NCBI GenBank assembly: GCA_903772945.1
Contig: CAICTM010000167.1
Coordinates: forward strand, 38,082-102,081
Direction: 5' to 3'
From: Seminavis robusta
Taxonomy: Eukaryota > Bacillariophyta > Bacillariophyceae > Naviculales > Naviculaceae
Length of the DNA stretch: 64,000 nt
How positions within the stretch are numbered: the first letter of the stretch is position 1; the number at the start of each line of letters is the position of its first letter. The translations under genes and the position numbers were made by a program. This document shows positions 32,801 through 42,442 of the stretch, piece by piece. Under the pieces are notes generated by a model, which saw only the letters and a program-made list of their open reading frames with translations, was not told the DNA's origin and ran no database searches.

Positions 32801-35117
32801 TCAACAGCGAGGGACTCGCCAAGAAAAAGTTCGGAGAAGCCTCAGTGGCCGAAGCTGCAGAAGAAGAGCAAGACGCAAATCTCCAGAAGGAGCAGGTTGC
32901 GGAGGAAGAAGTTCTCAAAGAACAGGTAGGTAACAGCAGGTGGGTTGAATGCATGTGCATGTCCATGTATCTCATTGGTTGTTTCTTTCCACTGCAACTT
33001 GAAAACTTCAGGAGGAAGAGGAGGAAGAAGAAGAGGAGGAAGAGGAAGAAGAAGAGGAGGAAGAAGTGGTGAACGAAGCTCCCAAGAAAAAGAAGTATTC
33101 GCGAGACGGAGAGAACCCAACCCCTTGGAAAGTGGAATCCCTCGCATACAATCAAGGCGAGAAGAAAAAACAGGGTGTCCTTGCAACTCTCATGGCAGAT
33201 GTCAAGAGTTGGGAGAAGTACTTTTATCCTGCTAGCAAGTTCTCCGTCAAGAATTACTTGTTCTCCAAGGGGGTTGCTCTTGAGTTCCCTGAATATATGT
33301 ACATTTCCACGAATTACTACCAGCAACTTTGGAGCACGAAGACTCATCGTCGATTGAAGAATGTCATTGTAACCATGGACTTTGTGCCCTCCAAGGCCGC
33401 CGTGAAAGAGGTCGCTGCTGTCGGAAAGCCTTTCTCGGACGAACAAGAGGCCAGCTTGAAGCGGGCATTCCTTGGCACAAACAACGAAAGCAGGGGCTCG
33501 ATCTCAGTGACTGAGTTGAAGGAAGTGTTGCGAGCTGTCGATGTGGACGTGGACGGAGAAGACGGAGACAAGTTCTTCTCACAGATGCCAGACTTGCAAG
33601 GTCGAGCCATTACATTCGATGAATTGAAACACTACCTGACCCAAAGAATGTTCTATCGAGTGCAGGCAGGTCGACACTACGTTGCCCTTTCGCTATTTGA
33701 AGCTGAGTGTATGCGTGCCGTAATGCACCAACAGGCCGGCCTTTCCCTTATCCCTGGGGCCGATACTACGGTTGCTTTGCGAACCGAAAAAACGACGCTC
33801 GACACCACCTATGGCTATGAGCCAGCCCAGAGCTTCCAGGATGGAACCGCTTACTCATGCTTCCGTTTCATTGACAGCCAGATTGCATACCAACCTCGTG
33901 AGCTCAGCTTATTGCTCCGAGCACTCCAGAACAACGACTGTGAGCGACGTTACAACTACTTTGTTGAAGTCCGCAGTAATCGACGACGCAAGCAGAAGGA
34001 TCCCGCAACGACAGCACTTTCCAAGATCTTTATCACCGCTGACGAGCATCATCTTCTCAACTACAAGATTGCAGCCGGTAGAATTACGGCGCTGCTCAAG
34101 TCTCGAGGAATGTACCCCCGCGACTGCTTCGCAGCAATTGATCGAGACCGTGACGGTCTTCTGGGTTTGGAGGATCTGAAGCGCGGTCTTGACTGGCTTG
34201 GTTTGAAGATCGATCACGTTGTGTTGCTGGGCTTTGTGAAAGAACTGGACAAAGACCAGGATGGCTTTATCAACCTGGACGAATTCAAAGGAGCTGTTGG
34301 CTTTGAAGATGATGGTACGATGGCACAGAATATGGCAGCTTTCAATGGCGGAATGCCTCTGCCACCGATGCCCTCAGATGATCAAACAAAGGCCATTGTC
34401 AAGATCCCTGAGCCAGTGCTTGCAGCCATCAAGGTGAAGGTCAAAAAGGTCACCAAATTCAATCAGATCTGGACAAGCCAAGGCAGCATGAGTCGCCAAA
34501 AGATCAGCATTTGGGAACCCGTGGTGTCAAGCACCATCCTTCGACAAAATAAAGTTTCAATTTCGATGGGCCACTTCCATGGCAAGAACTACGACAATCC
34601 GAATCGTGACAATGCTGAGCGTCTGTGTCTGGAAGTGACGGATACGACGGGCAGCTGGGTGGGTGGCAGTAGCTGGCTGCCTCATGTCCTGAATCGGTAC
34701 ATGCCTCATCCTGCTCGGTTCCGCCAGGCTTGGAGCATTACGCACGGAAGCAACCCTTTCTATGCCTGGGAGCCGGTTCCTCCGGCTGACGAATTTATAG
34801 CACTTGGATTTGTGGGAACCAAGAGCGACAGTCCTCCTGATGTCAAGTCTATTCGATGTGTACCTCGTGATTGGTGCAAAGAGACTGGCTTCATGCAAAA
34901 GATTTGGGATGACAGTGGTTCATCCGGGCGCCAGGGAAGCATCTGGGTATTCAATCGGCTGTACTTGATTGGATTTGTCAGTGGCAGCGATCCTCCAGTG
35001 CGAAAACCTTGGGATCTGAAGGCCAGGAGATTCTTCTTGCGTCAATTCAGCGATACCAAACGACAGGATGTCAGTGCTAGTGGAGGGGGCTACACAGCAC
35101 CAAAAGATCAGAAGTAA
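20889..35117 (+). CDS. giant SH3/SAP-like/DUF3638-DUF3645/EF-hand/Vps62-like protein
   Basis: Four exons, 20889-24799, 24895-31853, 31955-32925 and 33012-35117, joined by GT-AG introns of 95, 101 and 86 bp whose phases all agree, give 4,648 residues. Order: SH3 (2-54; AKHPF, SGAWWWG, EGWFPPTYV); Gln-rich tract; SAP-like helix pair (~240-275; MSVSQLRNLARERGVDVSNC); Ser/Pro-rich linker and short coiled coil (~425-455); a long conserved but unnamed region; then the DUF3638/DUF3645 core with Walker A-like MGAGKTTVVTP (~2925), Walker B-like LLLDEVD (~3089), GFSGTPSDLLP (~3475) and RDYAQGAFRMRGIGKGQ, a helicase-like motif order. An acidic poly-Glu stretch opens exon 4. EF-hand loops lie near 4323 (DRDRDGLLGLED) and 4358 (DKDQDGFINLDEF). 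The end (~4441-4623; PPADEFIALGFVGTKS, IRCVPRDWC) resembles Vps62. DUF3638 proteins are giant and poorly understood; calcium control is inferred. Confidence 0.85.
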
Positions 35118-35372
35118 TTACGATTGTGCCAAAAGATCAGAATTATTTACGATTGTGCCTTTGTTTTATTGTACCAGCACCAGTACTTGTTCTGGCAACA
35201 GAACCAGCTGCTGCAGTAGCGATGCCACCAAGTTCGTAGCTACCGGTACCAGTGCGGCGAATACCACTAGCTAGTTGCAGCGAAAACTTGAGCTCTGTTC
35301 TGATGTTGTGATTACGTAGGTTCGGCCAATTCTTTTCCTTGTACAGATTATGTATTTTATAATAACCTACGC

Positions 35373-37813
35373 TCACGACACTTCTGAAATGTTGGCGGAA
35401 TCGTAACCCGAGTCATCGTCGTCCTCTTCCTCTTCAGCTGCGAACGCTGCTTCTTGCATGACAAAGTTGAACAGCATCGCTTGGTCGGGAGCGTCCTCGT
35501 CGTCTTCGTCATCCTCTTCTTGATCATCGTTATCAACGTCCGCAGGCCTACCTCTTCCAGCCAGGATCCCCAACAACTCCCCGAGGTTGCGACCACCTCC
35601 AAGCCGCACGGGTCCATCTGGAGCTGGCCGACCTCGACCTCCTGCGCCAGCCGCAAATTCGACAAATAGATTCTGGAGCAAGTCCTCCATGCCACCAATA
35701 CTGCATGCAGAAGACAGACACATCACAACGACGGTAATGGATCAGATCCAGCACAAACCGACACTCTTGGTTTTCATTCGTAATGTTGACGGATTGAGCA
35801 CTCACCCCATACCATGACCACCCATTCCAAAATGATGCCCGCCAAACATGGAATGTCGGTTTATATCATCCTGTGTCACTGGAGGATAGGTGGCAAAGTC
35901 TGGATTATCTGGAAGAGCAGTGAACCGACGTTGGAGCGCTGGAGCCTGTGTTCCGTTAATATGGTGTGAGGAATACGGGAACACTGCATTGCTCGATACA
36001 GTTCGCGCCACAATAAAACAATCCGAGCTTTTCCTTACCAAATCGAGGACGCACATGTTTCCGATAGCCATTCCTTCCTGTGTGCTATACCCTCCATGCA
36101 CCAACATGTACGAGTTATTCTCTCCAAACATAGCGCCAGCACAAGTGAACCGCGGACAGGGCATCAGCCTTCTGTGATTTGCTAGTTGCGGACGAATGAA
36201 TGAGTTGGTTGCGAGACAAAATCCAAGAACTCCATTGGTGGATGGCCTGTTGTGTTGCAGCACAACGAACCAAAGAAGAAGAGGATTTAGTTCTCAATAT
36301 ACCAAGAGAAGGAACGATCCAGAATTGGAGGCCAGGACTGCACGTACCTCCCTGATCCAAATGCCAGAATGACAGTGTCTGGTCCAACTTTGAAGCCAAG
36401 GTGGCAGCGTCCAAGAGACAGTTTCTCGACATCGGACAGAGGATTGCATCGTGGAGCTCGGTTGGCACGTCTTGGGACACTATTAGTATTGTTGATGTTG
36501 TCGTTGTTTTGGTGTCCACCTCCCGTGTTCCCAAATTCATATGCCTCTTCCAAGGGAGGAAGATCGTCGTCACTTTCGTTTGCCGAATGAAAGTCTGTAT
36601 CATCTTCCTCCAAACTGTCGACCATTCCTTGATAATGTCGTCCATCCTCATCATTGCTTTCGTCGTCTTCTTCTTCGTCAGGAGTGTTCATTTTGATGGG
36701 CGCCCATTCCCACGGCAACGAATCTTGCAACTCTTGCAGACTGTTGGCGGCGTTTCTCCACTGCGGTCCCATTCGTAGCTGCCACACTTCGGCATTGTCT
36801 CTTCCACTGCGCAGCAAGTCGTTGCCACTGCCCCCTCCAAACAATACAATTCGATCCCGTTTTTCATCGAGAACAGCCGAGTGTCCATGTCTTCCGGTTG
36901 GTTTAGGGAGTACCATTTCTTGCGAGACGTGATTGAACCAAGTCCATGTGTGCGTATCGAGAATGGATTCACTGCGAATGCATCCCGCGTCGGTCATTCC
37001 TCCAATAACGAGCAGATAGCGTCCTGCAATGAGAGTGGCAGAATGATAGGCTCGTGCAATGCCGTAGTTTTTTGGGTGAATGATTTGCCACGTAGCCGTC
37101 ACTTGTTGCTGCTGTTCACTATTATTGTTTTGGGCTGACAAGGTCAATAATCCAATTTGGTTACACTCTCCAGTGTATCCTCCTCCTCTGAATCCTCCAA
37201 ATTGAATGGCCCGATGTTCGTCCAGAGGTGTGAGTGATGCGCCATAGACGGATGCCAAGGGTGCTTCTCCTTCGGGAGGCGCCATGGCTCCAAACTGTCG
37301 AATATGGGCTCGTTGCGGAGGAGGAACAGGAAGATCAGGGTGTCGAAAACACTTGGCTTGTGTCGGCATGACTTGGATCCAATCGTTGGGATTGTCTGTG
37401 TCTGTGCCAGTACTAGTATCGAGAATGTAGATTCGTTCGTCGTCGGTGAATCCTCCCGTGATGATGATGCGTTTCCCCATGGTACATGCCAAGTGTCCTT
37501 CACGTCCCGTTGGACTCAGTCGCGAAGATCGACAGGGTTTCCATTGAATCACGGGCATGGCTGCCGCATAGGCTTTGGTCAAATAGACACGCTTGGCATG
37601 ACGACATGATTCTTCGTTATTGTCAGTACTAGTATTGTTGTTGTCACAACCATGAGAGTTAGTGCTATTGAGCGACCGCCAAAAGGACTCGGATTTGGAG
37701 AGTTGGTAGAAATGAGGATGAGATGACAAAAAGGCCAACAAGTCTGGAGCACACAAAAAGGACGCCACACTCCGCAGCGAGTCGTCTGGTAGTTCTAAAA
37801 GGAGCGACGACAT
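35373..37813 (-). CDS. F-box / Kelch-repeat protein, three exons
   Basis: Exons 37813-36348, 36246-35806 and 35700-35373 join in phases 2 and 2 (donors GTACGT and GTGAGT; acceptors ACACAACAG and GCATGCAG) to give 744 residues. Residues ~4-50 form an F-box (LELPDDSLRSVASFLCAPDL ... FWRSL). Kelch blades follow: GREGHLACTMGKRIIITGGF, RAIQFGGFRGGGYTGECNQI, RAYHSATLIAGRYLLVIGG, GRHGHSAVLDEKRDRIVLFG and, across the first intron, ILAFGSG/RPSTNGVLGF and YMLVHGGY. A long acidic insert (EEEDDESNDEDG ...) interrupts the propeller. The C-terminus is Gly- then Asp/Glu-rich (QEEDDEDDEDAPDQ). F-box/Kelch proteins are usually substrate receptors of SCF ubiquitin ligases; that role is inferred. It is convergent with the giant gene, with about 255 bp between stop codons. 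Confidence 0.85.
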
Positions 37814-38190
37814 GGTTCAAAGTCAATCAATCGATTTTATGCAGAATGAATTCAATCAATGATGAGATCTTAGCTTGTATCTTTATTCACCGAAAAAGCT
37901 GGAGAGGAGATGAGGATACTCCACTTCCTTGCTTTGGTGTCAATAGCCGGAGTGTCACACCGCTTGTCAGAGTTCTCAGTCAGTCAAATCCTAAGAGTGT
38001 ATCAATGGAAACAGACTGATCTACTGGCACTTGTTTGGATAGTCTAGTCTACAGCTGTACTAGTCTACGGATACAGCATCCTCCTTCCAAAAGCGATACA
38101 TGTAGTGAGACGACGAATTCTGCTCACTCATGCATCATCGGATTGCCCTCAACTACCAGCTAGCAAGCTGAGGGCCTTTTGAACTTTATC

Positions 38191-38191
<1 letters not shown>
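37814..38191. other. intergenic 5' region of the Kelch gene
   Basis: About 380 bp, probable promoter region of the minus-strand Kelch gene. No motif stands out. Confidence 0.35.

Positions 38192-38248
<57 letters not shown>
38192..38248. repeat. (TG)n microsatellite
   Basis: An almost perfect TG dinucleotide run of about 57 bp, directly followed by the 51-bp minisatellite. Likely length-polymorphic. Confidence 0.97.
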
Positions 38249-38249
<1 letters not shown>

Positions 38250-38250
38250 G

Positions 38251-38401
38251 CGTACATATGGTGCGGTTTCCCTAGTAAGATTAAGGCTATCAAAGCGAAC
38301 ACGTACATAGGGTGCGGTTTCCCTAGTAAGATTAAGGCTATCAAAGCGAACACGTACATATGGTGCGGTTTCCCCTAGTAAGATTAAAGCTATCAAAGCG
38401 A
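38251..38401. repeat. 51-bp minisatellite, three copies
   Basis: Three head-to-tail copies of a 51-bp unit starting CGTACATATGGTGCGG and ending CAAAGCGAACA (38251, 38302, 38353). Copies 1 and 2 differ by one base in the ATATGG/ATAGGG part; copy 3 has an extra C, a G-to-A change and a diverged end. Since 51 is a multiple of three, a minus-strand ORF reads through, but it has no coding character. Confidence 0.93.
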
Positions 38402-39047
38402 CTGATTAGCCTTGCCTTTAAGCAACAGACAAAAAATGAAACCTTTGCCTTTAGATAAATGCTAGTTGAGGGCACTAGCCTACGGCTGTCTGTTCTCTTT
38501 GCAACATCACCGATGACAGAAATTGGTTGCCTCAAGGGAAAGCATTATTAGGAAATGAAAACCAATTCTCTCTGAGTGGACTAACGTGTATATTAGCTCT
38601 ATCCTTCATTTAACCCAGCAGAACTGAAATATTGGCAGGCTCGAAAAATTACATGTGGAAGACATTGGACTCAACCAGTGTTAGATAACACAAAGAGTCA
38701 CTATGTCGATAAGGAGAACAATCCTTTAAATATGCTACCATAGCCGAATCTTGTCTGTTTTCAGAGCTGTATCCCAGCCATTTTTTCCCATAGGACACAC
38801 ATGTATCACGCCACCAGCCACCACCATCATCATCAACCCAAACAACCATTGATGTCCCTCTATTACCACTGTCATCCAAAAGCTTCCTTCGTCCACTACC
38901 ATACAGTATAAGCAGTCCAGTACTCCAGAGTGCCAGCTAGCTAGTATCTACAGCGCCTCATTTCTTTGTCGAAGGCAACAAAACAGTGCAAGGCCAAACA
39001 GCCACTAGACTCTACAATCAACAATCGTTGACAGACAAACATCAACC
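38402..39047. other. intergenic 5' region of the LRR gene
   Basis: About 650 bp upstream of the LRR gene. The final 60 bp are A/C-rich (leader-like, ending CATCAACC before ATG). No other feature recognised. Confidence 0.35.
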
Positions 39048-41669
39048 ATGAAGGGAGAGGAACAAGAAGACGTTCGAGGCGGGGAACAAGCAGTCCTGCC
39101 AAGACGAGTTTCCAGGAAGAATAGCAGTGTGAAAAAGCAAGTGAGGTTTCCATCCAATAGCACCAGACGCAGCACCAGCGCTAGCGGTAGCGGAAGGAAT
39201 AGCAGCCTCTTGATGAAAGAAGAACAAGCGGCCATGGTCGACGAAAAAGTGGCAGCTGCGACTCGTCAAGCCAAGGCGGCAAAGAAGGCTTCTTCCGAGA
39301 ATCCCGCTGCTGCTTCTTCGCCTTCCTACGACGAACAGCGATGGGAGCTTCTCGTGGCCAAACAAGAAGAAATCATGAAGGACCACAACGACTCCACCTC
39401 TAACCGTCCACCCAGAAAGCGAGCCTCTAGTACCAACTCCCACAACAAGATACGGAGAACCTACTCTTCTGCCTCGGGAAGCAATAGAAAGGCCAAACCA
39501 ACCAAGAAAGCACCTGTCAGAGCCAAATCGTCCCCTTCTCCCTATTCTCCTTCCTCCAATAGCAATAACAGTAACAACGACGTGCTGGTATCCGGCGATG
39601 CACCAAACGACGACGACGACGACGCAGCGTCACTTCAATCGCCCATTCCTCTTCCAACTACGCTCACACCCAACACTAACATTCAAGAAGAAATCATGCC
39701 AGGTGCCTTTCGCATGAGACCTACCATGGGAGCCACTCCTGCGCAGGGACTCGCCGAAGGAGAACGGGACGATCGAGAAGTCTCGCGACGAAGTGTCGTC
39801 TCCCAAAAGAGTGCACAAGACATTCTCATTGAAGCGACGTTGGTCGCCGAGGACAATGAAGTACCTACATCATCTTCCAACAACGATACTACTACTACTA
39901 GACGTCCATCCGACACACAACAACAAACGCCGCCCAATGTAGTAGTACCCGAACCAGAGCTGGTCATGGGTCATCCCATGGACCCAAGGCAAATGGAAAA
40001 GCTAGATGCCGCTGCATACAAAGAACGAGACCGGTTGCGATCGATAGTGCTGGGACTCGTTTGTTGTTTTGTCACCTTCTTGATTGTATTGGGAGTAGTC
40101 CTGGGAGTTACCCTACTAGGCAGCAAACAGGAGACGCCAACACATGAGCAAAAAGTACAACCTCAATCACAACAAGGACCAACTGTTGAAGCAGCCCAAT
40201 ATGTCGAATTTGTTGATCCAGCCACCATTATGACCAGTCCTCCTCTTGACACTGTGATTCCTCCTGCAACCAATCCTCCTGTACCTGCAGCGACGCTTCC
40301 TCCTTCTCCTCCTCAAACTGGAGCGACTCCTCCTCTAGCTGCCGCAACTCCTCCTCAAGATGCAGCGGACAATGAGGTTGTCGAAGCCTCCGAAAGCCCC
40401 ACCATGGCACCCACAGGATTTGTCCAAGATATGCTGCCTCTGGACACACAAGAAGCCATCCAGAATGATCCAAACTCTCCACAAGCGAGAGCCTTTGATT
40501 GGGTACAAAAAGACCTAGAAGCCTACTACAGCAAGGACACTACGAACACGGTAGCCTACTTTGCACTGCAACGATTTGTCCTGGCAACCTTCTATTACGC
40601 TTTGGGAGGACCACAGTGGACACAACGAGAGGGTTGGCTGCAAGAGGGAACTGATCCCTGTGGTTGGTATACACCATTCTATGGGTCTGTTTGTACCACT
40701 GCGTGGAACCGACATCGGTACCTACGACAGCGCACGCTACTACAAGGACAAGAACGACGCTACCTACAGCGTCTATCCTTGTTCAATAACAATCTTGTTG
40801 GCACGTTGCCACCGGAACTTGGCTTGCTTTCCATGCTAGATGTTGTCAACCTGCACGACAATCGCATCTCTTCTACCATCCCAACCGAAGTTGGACTCTG
40901 GAAGCACGTCACCTTCTTGCAACTTTTCAACAATTCCTTGACTGGAACAGTGCCAACCGAACTCGCGGAACTCAACAGAGTATGGCACCTGAACTTGGCA
41001 TTTAATCAACTTTCAGGAACGATCCCAGCAGAGTTGAGTCGGCTATCGACCGACTTGGCAGTGTTATCCATTAGCAACAACATGCTTTCCGGCCCCGTGA
41101 TCCCCACCGAGTTTGGAAGATTCACCGAGTTGGTCGGATTGCATCTCTATAGGAATCCAAACCTGAGTGGACAACTCCCCACTGAATTGGGATTGATGAA
41201 GAAGCTGAAGAGGCTGCAGATGAATGCCATTCCAAACTTGAACGGAACACTGCCGTCCGAGATAGGGGTGATGTCGGATCTGGAAGAGGTTTTTCTGCAA
41301 GAGACGGCACTGGAGGGGCAGATACCGTCGTCCCTGGGTAGCTTGACGAAACTGACCAAACTAGCACTCCACAACACGAAACTATCAGGCACAGTTCCAT
41401 TAGAAGTATGCAACCTTGTGAACACAGGCATCTTGAAAGACCTTTCGGTCGATTGCATCCACGTGCGATGTAAGGATTGCGACTGCGATTGTACCTCATC
41501 GACTCGCACCGACGGTACTGGAAACACTGCCATGAGCACACCCGGATCCCCAGCGATGGAGGCGCAACAAATGGCAACGACAACAGATCCTCCCCCCACA
41601 GAGGCAGCAGCACAGGAGTTGATCACGGACGCACCTATTCGCGTGGTTGCCGAGGTGAATTCTCCTTAG
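39048..41669 (+). CDS. leucine-rich repeat single-pass membrane protein
   Basis: Single-exon ORF of 873 residues. Residues 1-330 are Ser/Lys/Arg-rich and disordered, with no signal peptide. One transmembrane span lies at ~333-360 (IVLGLVCCFVTFLIVLGVVL). A Pro/Thr-rich stalk follows, then an LRRNT-like segment (LATFYYALGGPQWTQREGW ... DPCGWYTPFYGSVC), then about ten plant-type LRRs from ~570 to 800 of the form LxxLxLxxNxLxGTIPxEL (LSLFNNNLVGTLPPELGLL, LNLAFNQLSGTIPAEL). A Cys cluster (RCKDCDCDC) and a Thr/Pro-rich tail close it. Topology is therefore type II-like: large cytosolic N-terminus, LRRs outside or luminal, no kinase. This architecture is common in pennate diatoms, where I believe it is expanded; ligand and role are unknown. 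Confidence 0.88.
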   Translation: MKGEEQEDVRGGEQAVLPRRVSRKNSSVKKQVRFPSNSTRRSTSASGSGRNSSLLMKEEQAAMVDEKVAAATRQAKAAKKASSENPAAASSPSYDEQRWELLVAKQEEIMKDHNDSTSNRPPRKRASSTNSHNKIRRTYSSASGSNRKAKPTKKAPVRAKSSPSPYSPSSNSNNSNNDVLVSGDAPNDDDDDAASLQSPIPLPTTLTPNTNIQEEIMPGAFRMRPTMGATPAQGLAEGERDDREVSRRSVVSQKSAQDILIEATLVAEDNEVPTSSSNNDTTTTRRPSDTQQQTPPNVVVPEPELVMGHPMDPRQMEKLDAAAYKERDRLRSIVLGLVCCFVTFLIVLGVVLGVTLLGSKQETPTHEQKVQPQSQQGPTVEAAQYVEFVDPATIMTSPPLDTVIPPATNPPVPAATLPPSPPQTGATPPLAAATPPQDAADNEVVEASESPTMAPTGFVQDMLPLDTQEAIQNDPNSPQARAFDWVQKDLEAYYSKDTTNTVAYFALQRFVLATFYYALGGPQWTQREGWLQEGTDPCGWYTPFYGSVCTTAWNRHRYLRQRTLLQGQERRYLQRLSLFNNNLVGTLPPELGLLSMLDVVNLHDNRISSTIPTEVGLWKHVTFLQLFNNSLTGTVPTELAELNRVWHLNLAFNQLSGTIPAELSRLSTDLAVLSISNNMLSGPVIPTEFGRFTELVGLHLYRNPNLSGQLPTELGLMKKLKRLQMNAIPNLNGTLPSEIGVMSDLEEVFLQETALEGQIPSSLGSLTKLTKLALHNTKLSGTVPLEVCNLVNTGILKDLSVDCIHVRCKDCDCDCTSSTRTDGTGNTAMSTPGSPAMEAQQMATTTDPPPTEAAAQELITDAPIRVVAEVNSP

Positions 41670-42442
41670 AACTTGTTAGAACGGAGCTACGGTAACATGC
41701 ATGGATCTTCAAACAATATCAGCCAAGTGCCAAGGGCTGACTTTTGACGTCCCTTGCTAGCGGTACGTACAGTACGGTACCGGTAGGCCTCTTCTTTGCA
41801 GGGACAACCGGTACAATTAAAATGTAGGTAGCAAGATATCTTTACATGAATGGATAAAACAAGGCCATAGAGTTCCCACGGCGAAACTGATAGAAAGGGA
41901 AGTCAAGAATGTTACGAATCTTCGGACAACGAGTATGGGCTATGGGAAGCCGTCCGCAGAGGCAATATATACCGGTTCTCTTCATCTGAATTCTTCCAGG
42001 TATCAGCGATATCTTCTCTTGCAGCAAAGATGCAACAGGGGTGAGGCAAACTCTCACCGCATCGCAGATAACTTTCTGAAAAGCGCTATCTACTAGCTAC
42101 ATAATATTGGAAAACAATGTACAGACAAAAATGGAAGCGTTCAATTTTAAAGGCGAGTTTTGCATCCAACTCGCTCGCTCGCTTGCTTGAGTGGCTGATG
42201 GTCACATGCTCATGATGCGATATGTTCGCCTGGAGATCCCTGCGCAGCTTTCCGTGAAGTCGTGACTCAAGATGCTCTGCACTGGCCACAACTCAGCGAG
42301 AGCTGCTCTACTAGGCCCCTGTCATTCCGGTTCTGGCTCTGCTGTTGCGTTTGCGCTTCCTTCTGACCAGTCATACGGTAGAGCTCGACAGAACAGCGAG
42401 AAAACATCTCCGCTGACACTGTTTGCGTCGCCATTCAGCACA
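41670..42442. other. intergenic between convergent genes
   Basis: About 770 bp of 3' flanking DNA. GTACGGTACCGGTAGG occurs near 41772; a run of CTCGCTCG-like bases near 42171. No gene is supported. Confidence 0.4.

Noticed and set aside
38160-38396. 78-codon minus ORF across the repeats
   Set aside because: Open only because the minisatellite unit (51 bp) is a multiple of three and the TG run has no stops in one frame.
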